Part shown: positions 8,558-20,024 of the stretch, piece after piece
Position numbering within the stretch: the stretch's first letter is position 1
Layout: each line of letters begins with the position of its first letter
Translations under genes and position numbers: made by a program
Notes under the pieces: generated by a model
What the model saw: only the letters and a program-made list of their open reading frames with translations
Databases searched by the model: none
What the model was told of the DNA's origin: nothing
Source of the DNA: Ideonella dechloratans
GTDB taxonomy: Bacteria; Pseudomonadota; Gammaproteobacteria; Burkholderiales; Burkholderiaceae_C
Direction of reading: 5' to 3'
NCBI RefSeq assembly: GCF_021049305.1
Contig: NZ_CP088081.1
Coordinates: 930,001 to 994,000 of the forward strand
Length of the DNA: 64,000 bases

Positions 8558-9757
8558 ATGAGCAAGCAAGTGCAAGACGCCTACATCGTGGCGGCCACCC
8601 GCACCCCGATCGGCAAGTCCGGCCGGGGCTACTTCAAGAACACCCGCTCGGACGACCTGCTGGTGCGCGCCATCCAGGCCGCGCTGGCCCAGGTGCCCAC
8701 GCTGGACCCCAAGGCGATCGAGGATGCCGTGATCGGCTGCTCCTTCCCCGAAGGTGAGCAGGGCATGAACTTCGCCCGCATCGCGGTGGCCCTGGCGGGC
8801 CTGCCGCACAGCGTCGGCGGTGTCACCATCAACCGTTTCTGCGCCTCGGGCGTCACCGCCATCCAGATGGCGGCCGACCGCATCCGCGTGGGCGAGGCCG
8901 ATGTGATGATCGCCGGCGGTGCCGAGTCCATGAGCATGGTGCCCATGGGCGGCAACAAGCCGGCCTTCAACCCCGAGATCTTCACCCGGGACGAGAACGT
9001 GGGCATTGCCTACGGCATGGGCCTGACCGCCGAGAAGGTGGCCGAGCGCTGGAAGGTCAGCCGCGAAGACCAGGACGCCTTCGCCCTGGCCTCGCACCAG
9101 CGCGCCATCAAGGCCCAGCAGGCCGGCGAGTTCGCCGACGAGATCTGCCCGGTGGACATCATCCAGCGCGTGCCCGATCTGGCCACCGGCGAGATCCGCT
9201 ACAGCACCCGCACCGTCAGCCTGGACGAGGGCCCGCGCCCCGACACCAGCCTGGAAGGCCTGGGCAAGCTGCGCCCGGTGTTCGCCGCCAAGGGCAGCGT
9301 CACCGCCGGCAACAGCTCGCAGACCAGCGACGGCGCCGGCGCGCTGATCCTGGCCTCCGAAAAGGCCGTCAAGCAGTTCGACCTGAAGCCGCTGGCCCGC
9401 TTCGTGAGCTTTGCCTCGCGCGGCGTGCCGCCGGAAATCATGGGCATCGGCCCGATCGAGGCCATCCCGGCCGCGCTGAAGGCCGGCGGCCTGAAGCTCG
9501 ACGACATGGGCTGGATCGAACTGAACGAAGCCTTCGCGGCCCAGTCCCTCGCGGTCATCCGCGACCTGGGTCTGAACCCGGATGTGGTGAACCCCATGGG
9601 CGGCGCGATCGCCCTGGGCCACCCGCTGGGCGCCACCGGCGCGATCCGCGCCGCGACCACCATCCATGCCCTGCGTCGCCACAAGCTGAAGTACGGCATG
9701 GTGACCATGTGCATCGGTACCGGCCAAGGCGCGGCCGGCATCTTCGAAGCCGTCTGA
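8558..9757 (+). CDS. fadA: Acetyl-CoA C-acyltransferase (3-ketoacyl-CoA thiolase)
   Basis: A 399-residue thiolase of normal length. The acyl-accepting Cys is in NRFCASGV (about residue 93). The conserved His is in ALGHPLGATGA, and the second catalytic Cys is in CIGTGQGAAGIFE near the C-terminus. It releases acetyl-CoA and completes the spiral begun by the upstream fusion protein. It is co-oriented and closely spaced in the same operon. The fadA symbol is by function and order; the gene could equally be named as an acetyl-CoA acetyltransferase. Confidence 0.93.
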   Translation: MSKQVQDAYIVAATRTPIGKSGRGYFKNTRSDDLLVRAIQAALAQVPTLDPKAIEDAVIGCSFPEGEQGMNFARIAVALAGLPHSVGGVTINRFCASGVTAIQMAADRIRVGEADVMIAGGAESMSMVPMGGNKPAFNPEIFTRDENVGIAYGMGLTAEKVAERWKVSREDQDAFALASHQRAIKAQQAGEFADEICPVDIIQRVPDLATGEIRYSTRTVSLDEGPRPDTSLEGLGKLRPVFAAKGSVTAGNSSQTSDGAGALILASEKAVKQFDLKPLARFVSFASRGVPPEIMGIGPIEAIPAALKAGGLKLDDMGWIELNEAFAAQSLAVIRDLGLNPDVVNPMGGAIALGHPLGATGAIRAATTIHALRRHKLKYGMVTMCIGTGQGAAGIFEAV

Positions 9758-9827
9758 TCGACGGTCACGCACGCGGGCGGCTACGATGCCGCCCGTTTTC
9801 ATTTCAAGTCAGAAGCAGGAGACCCGC

Positions 9828-10592
9828 ATGACCATCCGAACCGGCGTCGTGGATGGCGTGGCGACCATCGAGATCGCCCGCCCCGAGAAGAAGAACGCGC
9901 TGACCATGGCGATGTACGACGCCATGACCGACGCCATCGAGGCCGCCGGCAGCGACCCGGCCGTGCGGGCCCTGCTGATCACCGGCCAGCCCGGCGTCTT
10001 CACCTCCGGCAACGACCTGGAGGACTTCATGCAGCGCCCGCCCGCCGGGCCGGATTCGTCCGTCTTCCGCTTCATGCGCGCGCTGGAAGCCTGCGAGAAG
10101 CCGGTGGTGGCCGCCGTCACCGGCGCGGCCGTGGGCATCGGCACCACGATGCTGTTGCACTGCGACTTCGTCTTCGTCAGCGACGAGGCCCGCCTGGCCA
10201 TGCCCTTCGTCGGCCTGGGCCTGGTGCCCGAGTACGGCTCCAGCCTGTTGATCCCGCGCCTGATGGGCCATGTGAAGGCCGCCGAGAAGCTGTTGCTGGG
10301 CGACCCCTTCACCGGCGCCGACGCGGTGGACTGCGGTATCGCCAACGCGGTGCTGCCGGCGGCCGAGGTGCTGCCCCACGCCCGCCGTGTGGCCGAGCGC
10401 TTCAACCACCTGGCGCCCTCGGCCGTGCGTGAATCCAAGCGCCTGATGAAGGCGCCGCAGCGCGAGCTGCTGCAGCAGGTCATCGCCACCGAAGCCGAGC
10501 TGTTCGGCCAGCGCCTGCGCAGCCCCGAGGCCCGCGAGGCCTTCCAAGCCTTCTTCGAGAAGCGCAAGCCCGACTTCACGAAGTTCCAGTAA
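9828..10592 (+). CDS. Enoyl-CoA hydratase/isomerase family protein
   Basis: A 254-residue crotonase-fold protein. ATG 9828 is preferred because AGGAG lies 8 bases upstream; an in-frame ATG at 9786 has no such site. The oxyanion-hole segments are TSGNDLEDFM (about residue 62) and AAVTGAAVGIGTTMLLHCDFV (about residue 100). The glutamate used by typical hydratases is not obvious in LGLVPEYGSS, so isomerase-like or auxiliary activity on unsaturated acyl-CoA is possible. It is the fourth enzyme of the fatty acid operon. Confidence 0.88.
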   Translation: MTIRTGVVDGVATIEIARPEKKNALTMAMYDAMTDAIEAAGSDPAVRALLITGQPGVFTSGNDLEDFMQRPPAGPDSSVFRFMRALEACEKPVVAAVTGAAVGIGTTMLLHCDFVFVSDEARLAMPFVGLGLVPEYGSSLLIPRLMGHVKAAEKLLLGDPFTGADAVDCGIANAVLPAAEVLPHARRVAERFNHLAPSAVRESKRLMKAPQRELLQQVIATEAELFGQRLRSPEAREAFQAFFEKRKPDFTKFQ

Positions 10593-10606
10593 GGCGGCCG
10601 TCGCCC

Positions 10607-11350
10607 ATGCCCGGACCGCTGAAGCTGCTGCTGGGCCCGGTGCTGCTGCGCCAGGGCCGGCAGGTGCGCCGCCACGCGCTGCGCCTGCCCGAGGCCGCCG
10701 GCCCGCGCGAGGGCGTGGTGGGCGAGGGCGCGCTGCGCCTGCGCCTGCTGGTGGTGGGCGATTCCGCCGCGGCCGGCGTGGGCGTGGACCACCAGGCCCA
10801 GGCCCTGGCCATTCCCCTGGCCGAGCGCCTGGCCCTGGCCCTGGATGGCCGGGTGGCCTGGCAGCTGGTGGCCAGCACCGGCCACCGGGCGGCCGATGCG
10901 CTCAAGGCGCTGGAGCAGGCGCGGCTGCACCCGGCCGATGTGATGGTCACCTCGCTGGGCGTCAATGACACGGTGGGGCAGACGCCCGTGCGCCACTGGC
11001 TGGCCACGCTGGACGCCCTGCACGGCGTGGCCCAGGCGCGGGCCGGCGTGCGCCACACCTGGCACTCGGCCGTGCCGCCGATGGAGCGCTTTCCGGTGCT
11101 GCCGCAGCCGCTGCGCTGGGTGCTGGGGCGCGATGCGCGCCGGCTGGACCAGGCGCTGCAGCGCCACCTGGCGGGCCGGGCCGACCGCGGCCATGTGGCC
11201 CTGCCGCCCATGCCGGGCGAGGCCGCGGGCTGGATGGCCCGCGACGGCTTCCACCCCGGGCTGCTGGGCTACCAGGCCTGGGTGGAGGCCCTGACCCGGC
11301 AGATGCTGCTGGAAGGCGCGGCCGCCTTTCAGCCGGCTGAAGCGGGCTGA
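10607..11350 (+). CDS. SGNH/GDSL hydrolase family protein
   Basis: A 247-residue protein with the SGNH blocks in order. Block I is [13 protein letters not shown] with the nucleophile S53, block III is SLGVNDTVG, and block V is [13 protein letters not shown] with the catalytic Asp and His. No signal peptide is seen. It starts 14 bases after the enoyl-CoA hydratase and probably belongs to the same transcript, acting as an esterase or acyl hydrolase on lipids or acyl-CoA. Its 3' end overlaps the convergent zinc-ribbon gene by 22 bases. Confidence 0.85.
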   Translation: MPGPLKLLLGPVLLRQGRQVRRHALRLPEAAGPREGVVGEGALRLRLLVVGDSAAAGVGVDHQAQALAIPLAERLALALDGRVAWQLVASTGHRAADALKALEQARLHPADVMVTSLGVNDTVGQTPVRHWLATLDALHGVAQARAGVRHTWHSAVPPMERFPVLPQPLRWVLGRDARRLDQALQRHLAGRADRGHVALPPMPGEAAGWMARDGFHPGLLGYQAWVEALTRQMLLEGAAAFQPAEAG

Positions 11351-12399
11351 GCGGCCTCGGATTCCTCGGCCGGCACGCCGCAGCTGGGGCAGTAGCGGAA
11401 GAACACGTTCTTGCGGGTGCCGCAGCCGCCGCAGCGGTCGAAGAGCTTGAGGCCGCAGTGCACGCAGAAGTCGGGCTTCACCTCGCCGGTGGTCAGGATG
11501 GCGCGCTCGCAACCCGGGCAGACATTGGCCGCCATCTTTTTGAGCGCCTCGTCGTTCGTCAGGGATTGGCGGCGCTGCGCTTCGCTCTGCTGCTCCACCG
11601 CCGCCCGGCGGGCCAGGTAGCGCCGCATCGCCCGGATGGCGTAGTGCCCGCCCAGCCCGGTCAGCACGATGCCCACGCCGTAGCGCACATAGCCGCCGTA
11701 GCTGGGCAGGTAGGGCACCAGCTCGAAGAAGAAGGCATAGGCCGCGAACAGCACGAAACCGCGCAGCAGGGGCCAGTGGTCGCTCTTGCGCTTGCGGGCC
11801 ACCATCCAGCCGGCCACCAGCAGCAGCGGCAGGGTCAGCGCCAGGCGCAGGCCGAAGACCCGCAGCTCCTGCAGGAACCGGGCGCGCTCATAGACGCCCT
11901 GGGCCTGGCTCAGCAGCGTGTCCAGCCGGCGCTGGTGGCCGGCCTGGGCCTGGCTCACGTCCAGGCGGTCCTGGTCCAGCTTCTCCTGGGCCAGTTGGGC
12001 CTCGCGCTCGGCCTGCTTGAGCTGGTCGAGCTCGCGGGTGCGCCGCTGCAGCTCGGCGTTGGTGCTGGCGTCGCCCGTGGCCTGGCGGCTGGCCAGCCAG
12101 TTGGCCTGGGCGCTGCGCGCGGCCTGGTAGGCCTGGCTGGCCGCGTTCAGCTTGAGCCGGGCCTGCTCGGTCTGGTCCTCCAGCGTGCGGGCCTGCTCAC
12201 CCAGGTCGCGCAGCTGCGTGCGCTCCGATTGCAGGGCGTTCGCATCGGCGAACTGCTCCAGCGTCAGCGTGTCCTCCACCTTGGGCAGGTCCCCGATCAG
12301 CTGCCCGCCCAGCCCCATCAGGAAGCCGGCGAACAGCAGGGAGACGATCCACATCAGCAGGCCGAAGGCCTTCTCGGGGACACGCAGCGTCTTGAACAT
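11329..12399 (-). CDS. Coiled-coil membrane protein with C-terminal zinc ribbons
   Basis: A 356-residue protein. The N-terminus has one membrane span (residues 12-32), followed by a long Gln/Glu/Arg-rich coiled coil (about 50-165). Two or three further spans lie near 180-255. The C-terminus has Cys pairs CPGC...CVHC and CGGC...CPSC (residues 293-340), forming one or two zinc ribbons in the cytoplasm. It shares the strand of the thioesterase, 30 bases downstream of it. The function is unknown; this layout is seen in conserved Burkholderiales membrane proteins. Confidence 0.75.
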   Translation of the reverse strand: MFKTLRVPEKAFGLLMWIVSLLFAGFLMGLGGQLIGDLPKVEDTLTLEQFADANALQSERTQLRDLGEQARTLEDQTEQARLKLNAASQAYQAARSAQANWLASRQATGDASTNAELQRRTRELDQLKQAEREAQLAQEKLDQDRLDVSQAQAGHQRRLDTLLSQAQGVYERARFLQELRVFGLRLALTLPLLLVAGWMVARKRKSDHWPLLRGFVLFAAYAFFFELVPYLPSYGGYVRYGVGIVLTGLGGHYAIRAMRRYLARRAAVEQQSEAQRRQSLTNDEALKKMAANVCPGCERAILTTGEVKPDFCVHCGLKLFDRCGGCGTRKNVFFRYCPSCGVPAEESEAAQPASAG

Positions 12400-12429
12400 C
12401 AGAGGGCGCGAACGGGACCAGCCGTCCGG

Positions 12430-12885
12430 TCAACCAAAATGGGCATAGGCCGCGGGCAGCGGCCGGGGGATGGGGCGCGCCTTGCCTTCACGGTCGATGG
12501 CGACGTAGGTGAGGTTGGCTTCGGTCACCTTCACCACCTGCAGGTCTTCCGGCGCACGCTCTGCGTACACCTCGACCTTCACCGTCATCGAGGTGCGGCC
12601 CACGTGGGTGATGGTCGCATAAAAGCTCAGCAGGTCGCCGATGGACACCGGCTGCTTGAAGATGAATTCGTTGACCGCCACGGTGGCCACGCGGCCCTTG
12701 GCCAAGCGCGCCGGCAGCACCGATCCGGCCAGGTCCACCTGGGCCATGATCCAACCACCGAAAATATCGCCATTGCTGTTCGAGTCCGCCGGCATCGGCA
12801 TCACGCGCAGCACCAGTTCCCGGTCGGTGGGCAGCTGGGTGCGCAGGTCCTCGGGCACACTGGCCGGATTCACGGGAATGTTCAT
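12430..12885 (-). CDS. Acyl-CoA thioesterase, hotdog fold (YciA-like)
   Basis: A 151-residue protein with the N-x-x-G-x-x-x-G-G motif NSNGDIFGGWIMAQVD (about residue 37) that holds the catalytic Asp and helix of YciA/acyl-CoA thioester hydrolases. VATVAVNEFIFKQPVSIGDLL and HVGRTSMTVKVEVYAE are the central hotdog strands. It hydrolyses acyl-CoA to the free acid and CoA, probably as a hexamer. It is divergent from the Atm1-type exporter, with only 50 bases between the two starts. Confidence 0.88.
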   Translation of the reverse strand: MNIPVNPASVPEDLRTQLPTDRELVLRVMPMPADSNSNGDIFGGWIMAQVDLAGSVLPARLAKGRVATVAVNEFIFKQPVSIGDLLSFYATITHVGRTSMTVKVEVYAERAPEDLQVVKVTEANLTYVAIDREGKARPIPRPLPAAYAHFG

Positions 12886-12935
12886 TTCAGGGTTCCTGTG
12901 TATTGTTCTGAATCAAAGAATGTGATTGTTCCACG

Positions 12936-14780
12936 ATGCGTCGAAGTTCGCCTGTGACCGAATCGGCGGCCACGCCCCGGCAGCATGGGGATTGGGCCAT
13001 CCTGCGGCAGCTGGCGCCGTACTTCTGGCAGTACCGCACGCGGGTGGTGCTGGCGCTGCTGTGCCTGGTGGCGGCCAAGGTGGCCAACCTGGGGGTGCCG
13101 CTGCTGCTCAAGCACCTGGTGGACGCGATGAACCTGCCCGCCAGCGACCCGCGCGCCCTGCTGGTGGTGCCGGCCGGGCTGCTGCTGGGCTATGCGGCGC
13201 TGCGTCTGTCGGCCTCGCTGTTCACCGAGCTGCGTGAACTCGTCTTCGCCAAGGCCACGCACGGCGCCTCGCGCGAGATCGCGCTGCAGGTCTTCCGCCA
13301 CATGCATGCGCTGTCGCTGCGCTTCCATCTGGAACGCCAGACCGGCGGCATGACGCGCGACATCGAGCGCGGCACCCGGGCCCTGCAGTCGCTCATCTCC
13401 TACTCGCTCTACACCATCCTGCCCACGCTGGTGGAGCTGGGCCTGGCGCTGGCGCTGCTGGGCGGCAAGTTCGACATGGGCTTTGTGTGGATCACCCTGG
13501 GCGCGCTGGTGGGCTACGGCATCTTCACCATCAGCCTGACCGAGTGGCGCACCCAGTTCCGCCGCAAGATGAACGAGCTGGACTCCAAGGCCCACCAGCG
13601 GGCCGTGGACGCACTGCTGAACTACGAGACGGTCAAGTACTTCAACAACGAGGACTTCGAGGCCCGCCGCTACGACGAGGGCCTGGACGCCTACCGCCGC
13701 GCCCAGATCACCTCGCAGACCACGCTCTCCGTGCTCAACGTGGGCCAGCAGGCCATCATCGCGCTGTCGCTGCTGGCCATGCTGTGGCGGGCCACGGCCG
13801 GCGTGGTGGCCGGCCACCTCACGCTGGGCGACCTGGTGCTGATCAACACCCTGCTGATCCAGCTCTACATCCCGCTGAACTTCCTGGGCGTGCTCTACCG
13901 CGAGGTCAAGCAGAGCCTGACCGACCTGGACAAGATGTTCACGCTGATGGGCCGCGAACGCGAGGTGGCCGACGCCCCCGAGGCCCGGCCGCTGCAGCTG
14001 CAGGGCGCCGCGGTGCGCTTCGAGGCGGTGGACTTCGCCTACGACCCGGCGCGCCCCATCCTCAAGGGCCTGTCCTTCGACATCCCGGCCGGCCAGACGG
14101 TGGCCGTGGTGGGCGCCAGCGGCGCCGGCAAGAGCACGCTGGCCCGGCTGCTCTACCGCTTCTACGACGTGCAGGGCGGGCGCATCACCATCGACGGGCA
14201 GGACATCCGCCAGGTCACGCAGGACAGCCTGCGCAAGGCCATCGGCATCGTCCCGCAGGACACCGTGCTGTTCAACGACACCATCGCCTACAACATCGCC
14301 TACGGCCGGCCCGACGCCACGCCGGCCGAGGTGGAGGCCGTGGCCCGCGCCGCCCGCATCCACGACTTCATCGTCGCCCAGCCCAAGGGCTACGACACCA
14401 TGGTGGGCGAGCGCGGCCTGAAGCTCTCCGGCGGCGAAAAGCAGCGCGTGGCCATCGCCCGCACCCTGCTGAAGAACCCGCCCATCCTGGTCTTCGACGA
14501 AGCCACCTCGGCGCTGGATTCGGCCAACGAGCGCGCCATCCAGGCCGAGCTGGCCAGCGCCGCGCGCGGCCGCACCACGCTGGTCATCGCCCACCGCCTG
14601 TCCACCGTGGTGGACGCGCACGAGATCCTGGTGATGGAGGCCGGCCAAGTGGTGGAGCGCGGCACCCACGCCGCGCTGCTGGCCCGCGCCGGCGCCTATG
14701 CCCGCATGTGGGCCCTGCAGCACAGCAGCACCCGCCCCGCCGCCACCGAGAAGAACACCCATGGACACCAAGTGGCTTGA
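12936..14780 (+). CDS. Atm1-type ABC exporter (permease plus ATPase)
   Basis: A 614-residue half-transporter with six membrane spans in residues 20-310 and a C-terminal nucleotide-binding domain. Walker A is GASGAGKST, the signature is LSGGEKQR, and Walker B is ILVFDEATSALD. NYETVKYFNNEDFE is the conserved intracellular loop of the ABCB7/HMT1/Atm1 family, which exports glutathione-conjugated sulfur or metal compounds. Members in proteobacteria contribute to iron-sulfur and heavy-metal homeostasis. The 3' end overlaps the LysR gene by 20 bases. Confidence 0.9.
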   Translation: MRRSSPVTESAATPRQHGDWAILRQLAPYFWQYRTRVVLALLCLVAAKVANLGVPLLLKHLVDAMNLPASDPRALLVVPAGLLLGYAALRLSASLFTELRELVFAKATHGASREIALQVFRHMHALSLRFHLERQTGGMTRDIERGTRALQSLISYSLYTILPTLVELGLALALLGGKFDMGFVWITLGALVGYGIFTISLTEWRTQFRRKMNELDSKAHQRAVDALLNYETVKYFNNEDFEARRYDEGLDAYRRAQITSQTTLSVLNVGQQAIIALSLLAMLWRATAGVVAGHLTLGDLVLINTLLIQLYIPLNFLGVLYREVKQSLTDLDKMFTLMGREREVADAPEARPLQLQGAAVRFEAVDFAYDPARPILKGLSFDIPAGQTVAVVGASGAGKSTLARLLYRFYDVQGGRITIDGQDIRQVTQDSLRKAIGIVPQDTVLFNDTIAYNIAYGRPDATPAEVEAVARAARIHDFIVAQPKGYDTMVGERGLKLSGGEKQRVAIARTLLKNPPILVFDEATSALDSANERAIQAELASAARGRTTLVIAHRLSTVVDAHEILVMEAGQVVERGTHAALLARAGAYARMWALQHSSTRPAATEKNTHGHQVA

Positions 14781-15687
14781 AGACTTCATCAGCCTGGCCG
14801 AGACGCGCAGCTTCTCGCGCTCGGCCCAGCTGCGCCACGTCACCCAGCCCGCCTTCTCGCGCCGCATCCAGGCGCTGGAGGCCTGGGCCGGCATCGACCT
14901 GGTGGACCGCTCCAGCTACCCCACGCGGCTCACCCCCGCGGGCGAGACCTTCCACGCCCAGGCCATGGAGATGCTGGGCGCCCTGCAGGCCACCCGCAAC
15001 ATGATGCGCGGCCACCAGGTGGCGGGGCAGGACATGATCGAGTTCGCGGTGCCGCACACCCTGGCCTTCACCTTCTTCCCGCACTGGCTGATGGAGCTCA
15101 AGCAGCAGTTCCACGGCCTGAAGAGCCGGCTCATCGCGCTGAACGTGCACGACGCCGCGCTGCGCCTGACCGAAGGCAGCTGCGACCTGCTCATCGCCTA
15201 CCACCACGCCACCCAGCCGCTGCAGCTCAGCGCCGACCGCTACGACATGCTCTGCCTGGGCTACGAGACCCTGGCCCCCTTTGCCAAAGCGGGGGCCGAG
15301 GGCGGGCCCCTGTTCCGCCTGCCCGGCACGCCGCGCCAGCCGGTGCCCTTCCTCAGCTACGCGGCCGGCGCCTACCTGGCGCGCCTGGTGGAGCAGGTGC
15401 TCAAGCGCACCGCCCAGCCCGCCCACCTGGACCCCATCTACGAAACCGACATGGCCGAGGGCCTGAAAGCCATGGCCCTGGAAGGCCACGGCCTGGCCTT
15501 TCTGCCGGTGAGTTCGGTGCGCAAGGAGCTGCGCGCCCGCCGCCTGGTGCAGGCCGGCGCGCCGGAGGACGAGCTGACCATGGAAGTGCGCATCTACCGC
15601 GAGCGCCCGGGTGGCAGCCGCCACGCCAAGCCGGTGGCCCAGGAGGTCTGGGACTTCCTGGAGAGCCAGGCCCGCAATGGCCGCTGA
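14761..15687 (+). CDS. LysR family regulator, HypT/YjiE-like
   Basis: A 308-residue LysR-type protein. The N-terminus MDTKWLEDFISLAETRSFSR, then QPAFSRRIQALE, closely follows the pattern of E. coli HypT/YjiE, the hypochlorite-responsive regulator, as recalled. The effector domain spans about 90-300. It starts inside the 3' end of the Atm1-type exporter and overlaps the start of the kinase gene, so exporter, regulator and two-component genes form one overlapping run. A role in oxidative stress or metal response is suggested by this resemblance and by the exporter, but is not proven. Confidence 0.82.
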   Translation: MDTKWLEDFISLAETRSFSRSAQLRHVTQPAFSRRIQALEAWAGIDLVDRSSYPTRLTPAGETFHAQAMEMLGALQATRNMMRGHQVAGQDMIEFAVPHTLAFTFFPHWLMELKQQFHGLKSRLIALNVHDAALRLTEGSCDLLIAYHHATQPLQLSADRYDMLCLGYETLAPFAKAGAEGGPLFRLPGTPRQPVPFLSYAAGAYLARLVEQVLKRTAQPAHLDPIYETDMAEGLKAMALEGHGLAFLPVSSVRKELRARRLVQAGAPEDELTMEVRIYRERPGGSRHAKPVAQEVWDFLESQARNGR

Positions 15688-17580
15688 GGCACAGCACCCG
15701 GCCCCGGAGGGGGGCCCAGGCCGGCCGCTGCGTTGGCGCCGTCGGCGCTCGTTGCTGCTCACCCTGCTGGCGCTGGGCCTGATGCTGCTGGCCGGCTGGG
15801 GGGCCTTCACCGTCAGCGTGCAGCGCCGCACCGAGCAGCTGCGGGCCGAATCCAACCACCAGCTGGACCTGTTCGCCGCCGCTGTGCAGGGCATGGTGCG
15901 CCGGCTGGAGCCCATGCCCGCCACCGTGCAGCTCAGCACCGAGGTGCAGGCCCTGCTGCGCCAGCCGGGCGACCCGGCGCGGGTGCAGGCTGCCAGCAGT
16001 TACCTGCGGCGGCTGAACGCCCACCTCGGCGGGGTGCAGCTCTTCGTGCAGGACCAGCGCGGCATCGTGCTGGCCGCCAGCGACCCGGCCCTGGTGGGCG
16101 ACGATCTCTCCTTCCGCCCCTACTTCCTGGAGGCCCTGTCCGGCCGGGTGGGGCGGCACTTCGCCATCGGCGTGCGTGACGGCGTGCCCGGCTACTACGT
16201 CTCGCACCCCATCCACGATGGCGCCAAGGTGGTGGGCGTGGCCGTGCTCAAGATCGGCCTGGACCCGGTGGACGAGGCCTGGGGCATGCTGGGCGCGCCG
16301 GCCCTGCTGGCCGATTCCAACCAGGTGGTCATCCTGTCCTCGCGGCCGGAATGGATCTACACCGCGCTGGCCGAGCTGCCGCTGGAGCGCAAGGTGGACC
16401 TGCAGGTCACCCGCCTGTACGGCAACCACCGCATCACCCGTTTCCCGCTGCAGGTGGACCTGCGGGTGGACGAGGACAGCCAGATCGTCGAAGGCGTGCT
16501 GCCCGCCGGGCTGGGCACCGGGGCGGCGGGGCGCGGGCCCCAGGGCCGCGTGGCGGCCAGCCGCGGCATGCTGGTGCTGGGCCGCACGCTGGATGGCACC
16601 GACTGGCGCCTGCTGATGTTTGCCGACCTGCGTTCCGTGCGCCAGCAGGCCGCGCAAGACAGTCTGCTCGCTGGCGTCAGCGCCGGCTTCGTGCTGCTGC
16701 TGATGCTGCTGGTCAACCAGCGGCGGCGCATCGTGCAACAGAAGCTGCAGCTCAACGCCGAGCTGGAAGAGAAGGTGGCCGCCCGCACCCAGGCCCTGAG
16801 TGAAACCAACGCCCGCCTGCGCAAGGAAGTGCGCGAACGCGAGCAGGCCGAGCACACCCTGCGCGAAGCGCAGGACGAGCTGGTGCACGCCGGCAAGATG
16901 GCCGCGCTGGGCCAGCTGGCCACCGGCATCACCCACGAGCTGACGCAGCCGCTGGGCGCCATCCGCACCCTGTCGGGCAATGCGGTGGCCTTCATGCAGC
17001 GCGGCCAGTTGGACGCGGTCAGCGGCAACCTGGCCATCATGGCCCGCCTGGCCGAGCAGATGGGCGCCATCATCGAGCCGCTCAAGGGCTTTGCCCGCAA
17101 GTCCAAGGCCCAGCCGCAGGCCGCCCGCCTGGCCACCGCCGTGCACAACGCGCTGTTCCTGTACCACCAGCGCATCCGCAACGAACAGGTGACCGTGCAC
17201 GACGCCACCGCCGACAGCCCCCTGGCCGCCTGGTGCGACCCCAACCGTCTGGAACAGGTGCTGATCAACCTCATCGGCAACGGCCTGGACGCCATGCGCG
17301 AACAGCCGCAGCGCGCGCTGTGGATCGACGCCGCCGCGCAGGACGGCCGCGTGGCCCTGCGCGTGCGCGACCAGGGCCCCGGCCTGGACCCGGCCCTGCG
17401 CGACCGCGTCTTCGAGCCCTTCTTCAGCACCAAGTCGGCCGGAGGCGGCCTGGGCCTGGGCCTGGCCATCTCGCGCGACATCGCCCGCGAGGCCGGCGGC
17501 GAGCTGGAGGCGGACAATCACCCCGACGGCGGCGCCTGCTTCACCCTGTGGCTGCCGCCCGTGCCCACCCCCACCGCCCC

Positions 17581-17584
<4 letters not shown>
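15677..17584 (+). CDS. DctB-like sensor histidine kinase
   Basis: A 635-residue membrane kinase. A first span at about 23-45 precedes a periplasmic double-PDC sensor region (about 50-330, with QLSTEVQALLRQPG and LAASDPALVGDDLSFRPYF as in DctB). A second span is near 335-355. A coiled linker leads to the HisKA box with H420 in THELTQPLGAI, then N (LINLIGNGLDAM), G1 (DQGPGLD) and G2 (GLGLGLAISRDI) boxes. ATG 15677 overlaps the LysR stop. DctB proteins sense C4-dicarboxylates, but no Dct transporter lies in this window, so the ligand is open. Confidence 0.9.
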
Positions 17585-18910
<1,326 letters not shown>

Positions 18911-18930
<20 letters not shown>

Positions 18931-19402
18931 AGCGCTTGCGCTGAGCCAGGAGCGCCCTCTGGATGGGCAAGCGGGTCTCGTCCGTGGCTGAGGCCTCTCG
19001 CTGCTCAGCGTCCGGGATGGTTTGATCGAGCCGCCGGCATTCGCGCTGCGCGTCGAGAGGGAGCTTGAAGCGCCTGGCGTCGGTGCTCAACTGCTTCGCA
19101 TCCTTGCCGCAGGTAATGCGGCTGAGGGCCTCTGCCATGCCTTCATTGAAGCGCTCGCGCTGCACATCCGCTCCCACGCGTTCCCTGCCGGTGGACTTGT
19201 TCAACCCACGCGTGGGCTCGACGTCCACCTTCTTGGCGGCCAGGCAGGGCTGATCGGAGTAGGACACCTGACCGTTGTGTTCACAACGGAAAACATCACG
19301 GGATGGTGGCGGAAGTTTTTGGGCATGCGCCAGCGTGCCGGTGACGCTGCACCTTGCGTTCCAAGGATCTGGCAAATTCCGCCGACGGCGTCTTCTCGCC
19401 AT
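18911..19402 (-). CDS. DUF4124-like hypothetical protein
   Basis: A 163-residue ORF. After a basic start (MARRRRRRNLPDPW) the segment VFRCEHNGQVSYSDQPC is the strand-turn motif of DUF4124-type domains, followed by KKVDVEPTRGLNK and a charged helical C-terminus with Cys at the ends (ITCGKDAKQL...ECRRLDQ...FIALGC). The true start may be downstream and the N-terminus may be a remnant; no clean signal peptide is visible. Base composition is somewhat lower in GC than the core genes. Function unknown. Confidence 0.6.
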
Positions 19403-19450
19403 GGGTTGATGGAAGGTGTTGCCACCGCTGTGGGATGCCCAGCTTCGCCG

Positions 19451-19909
19451 TCACTTGCGGCGCTCGGAGATCGTGATGCCTACGGCCGTCGTATCAAAAC
19501 GCTGCACGCCGCCGCCAAAGCTCACCTGATACGCACCCCGGGGAACGCGAAATACCCAAGCACGCACAAACTTCTTGCAGAGCTTGGTGGGCGCTGGCTG
19601 ATCTGGGAACTGCGGGGTCCAGTGAAAGTCGAGGTTGACCGAAAGACCGTCGACAGTCCATTGCGGATTGATCGGAAGCCAGTCACCGCATGGCACGCCT
19701 TGTGTGAACAGAACCTCAAGATCGCCGTCTCGCCATTGCGTGGACAGAACGGTCGGTTCCAACACCGTGTCGCTCATTGGCGCTTCCGCTTGGTACTGCC
19801 AAAGCTGCACTCGCTCACCCGCGTGGGCCAGTGGCGCACACAGGGTTGCGACAAGTGCCACGGCAAGGGGTTGACGTCTTGGCTTTGGAGTGGCCTTCAC
19901 TTGCTGCAA
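19451..19909 (-). CDS. Secreted hypothetical protein
   Basis: A 152-residue ORF beginning at TTG 19909 (a GTG three codons later is an alternative). A signal peptide is apparent: RRQPLAVALVATLCAPLAHAGE, with cleavage after AHA. The mature part is beta-rich, with Cys at VPCGDW and LCKKF that could form a disulfide. It begins 11 bases after the attC-like site at 19920-20024, so it may be the third gene of a cassette cluster. No attC-like site was found after it. I do not recognise the family. Confidence 0.55.
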   Translation of the reverse strand: MQQVKATPKPRRQPLAVALVATLCAPLAHAGERVQLWQYQAEAPMSDTVLEPTVLSTQWRDGDLEVLFTQGVPCGDWLPINPQWTVDGLSVNLDFHWTPQFPDQPAPTKLCKKFVRAWVFRVPRGAYQVSFGGGVQRFDTTAVGITISERRK

Positions 19910-19919
19910 TTAAGGCCCG

Positions 19920-20024
19920 GGTTAACCGGCGAAGGAGCGCGTAGCGCGGAGTGTACCGACACTGGCCATGAAAATGTCGAAGGCTTGGCCAGTGTTGACG
20001 TCCGCGTTGAACCGACAGTTAGCC
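19920..20024 (-). repeat. attC-like recombination site (DUF4062 cassette)
   Basis: Read on the minus strand, the 105-base element opens with GGCTAAC (20024-20018), which contains the TAA stop of the DUF4062 gene, and closes with GTTAACC (19926-19920). The two ends are complementary except for one base. Inside are the perfect 10-base arms ACACTGGCCA (19959-19968) and TGGCCAGTGT (19986-19995), and GCGGA/TCCGC inner pairs. Short imperfectly paired core sites around a conserved fold, directly at a gene's stop, are the signature of integron attC sites. Both cores depart from RYYYAAC/GTTRRRY by one base. Confidence 0.65.
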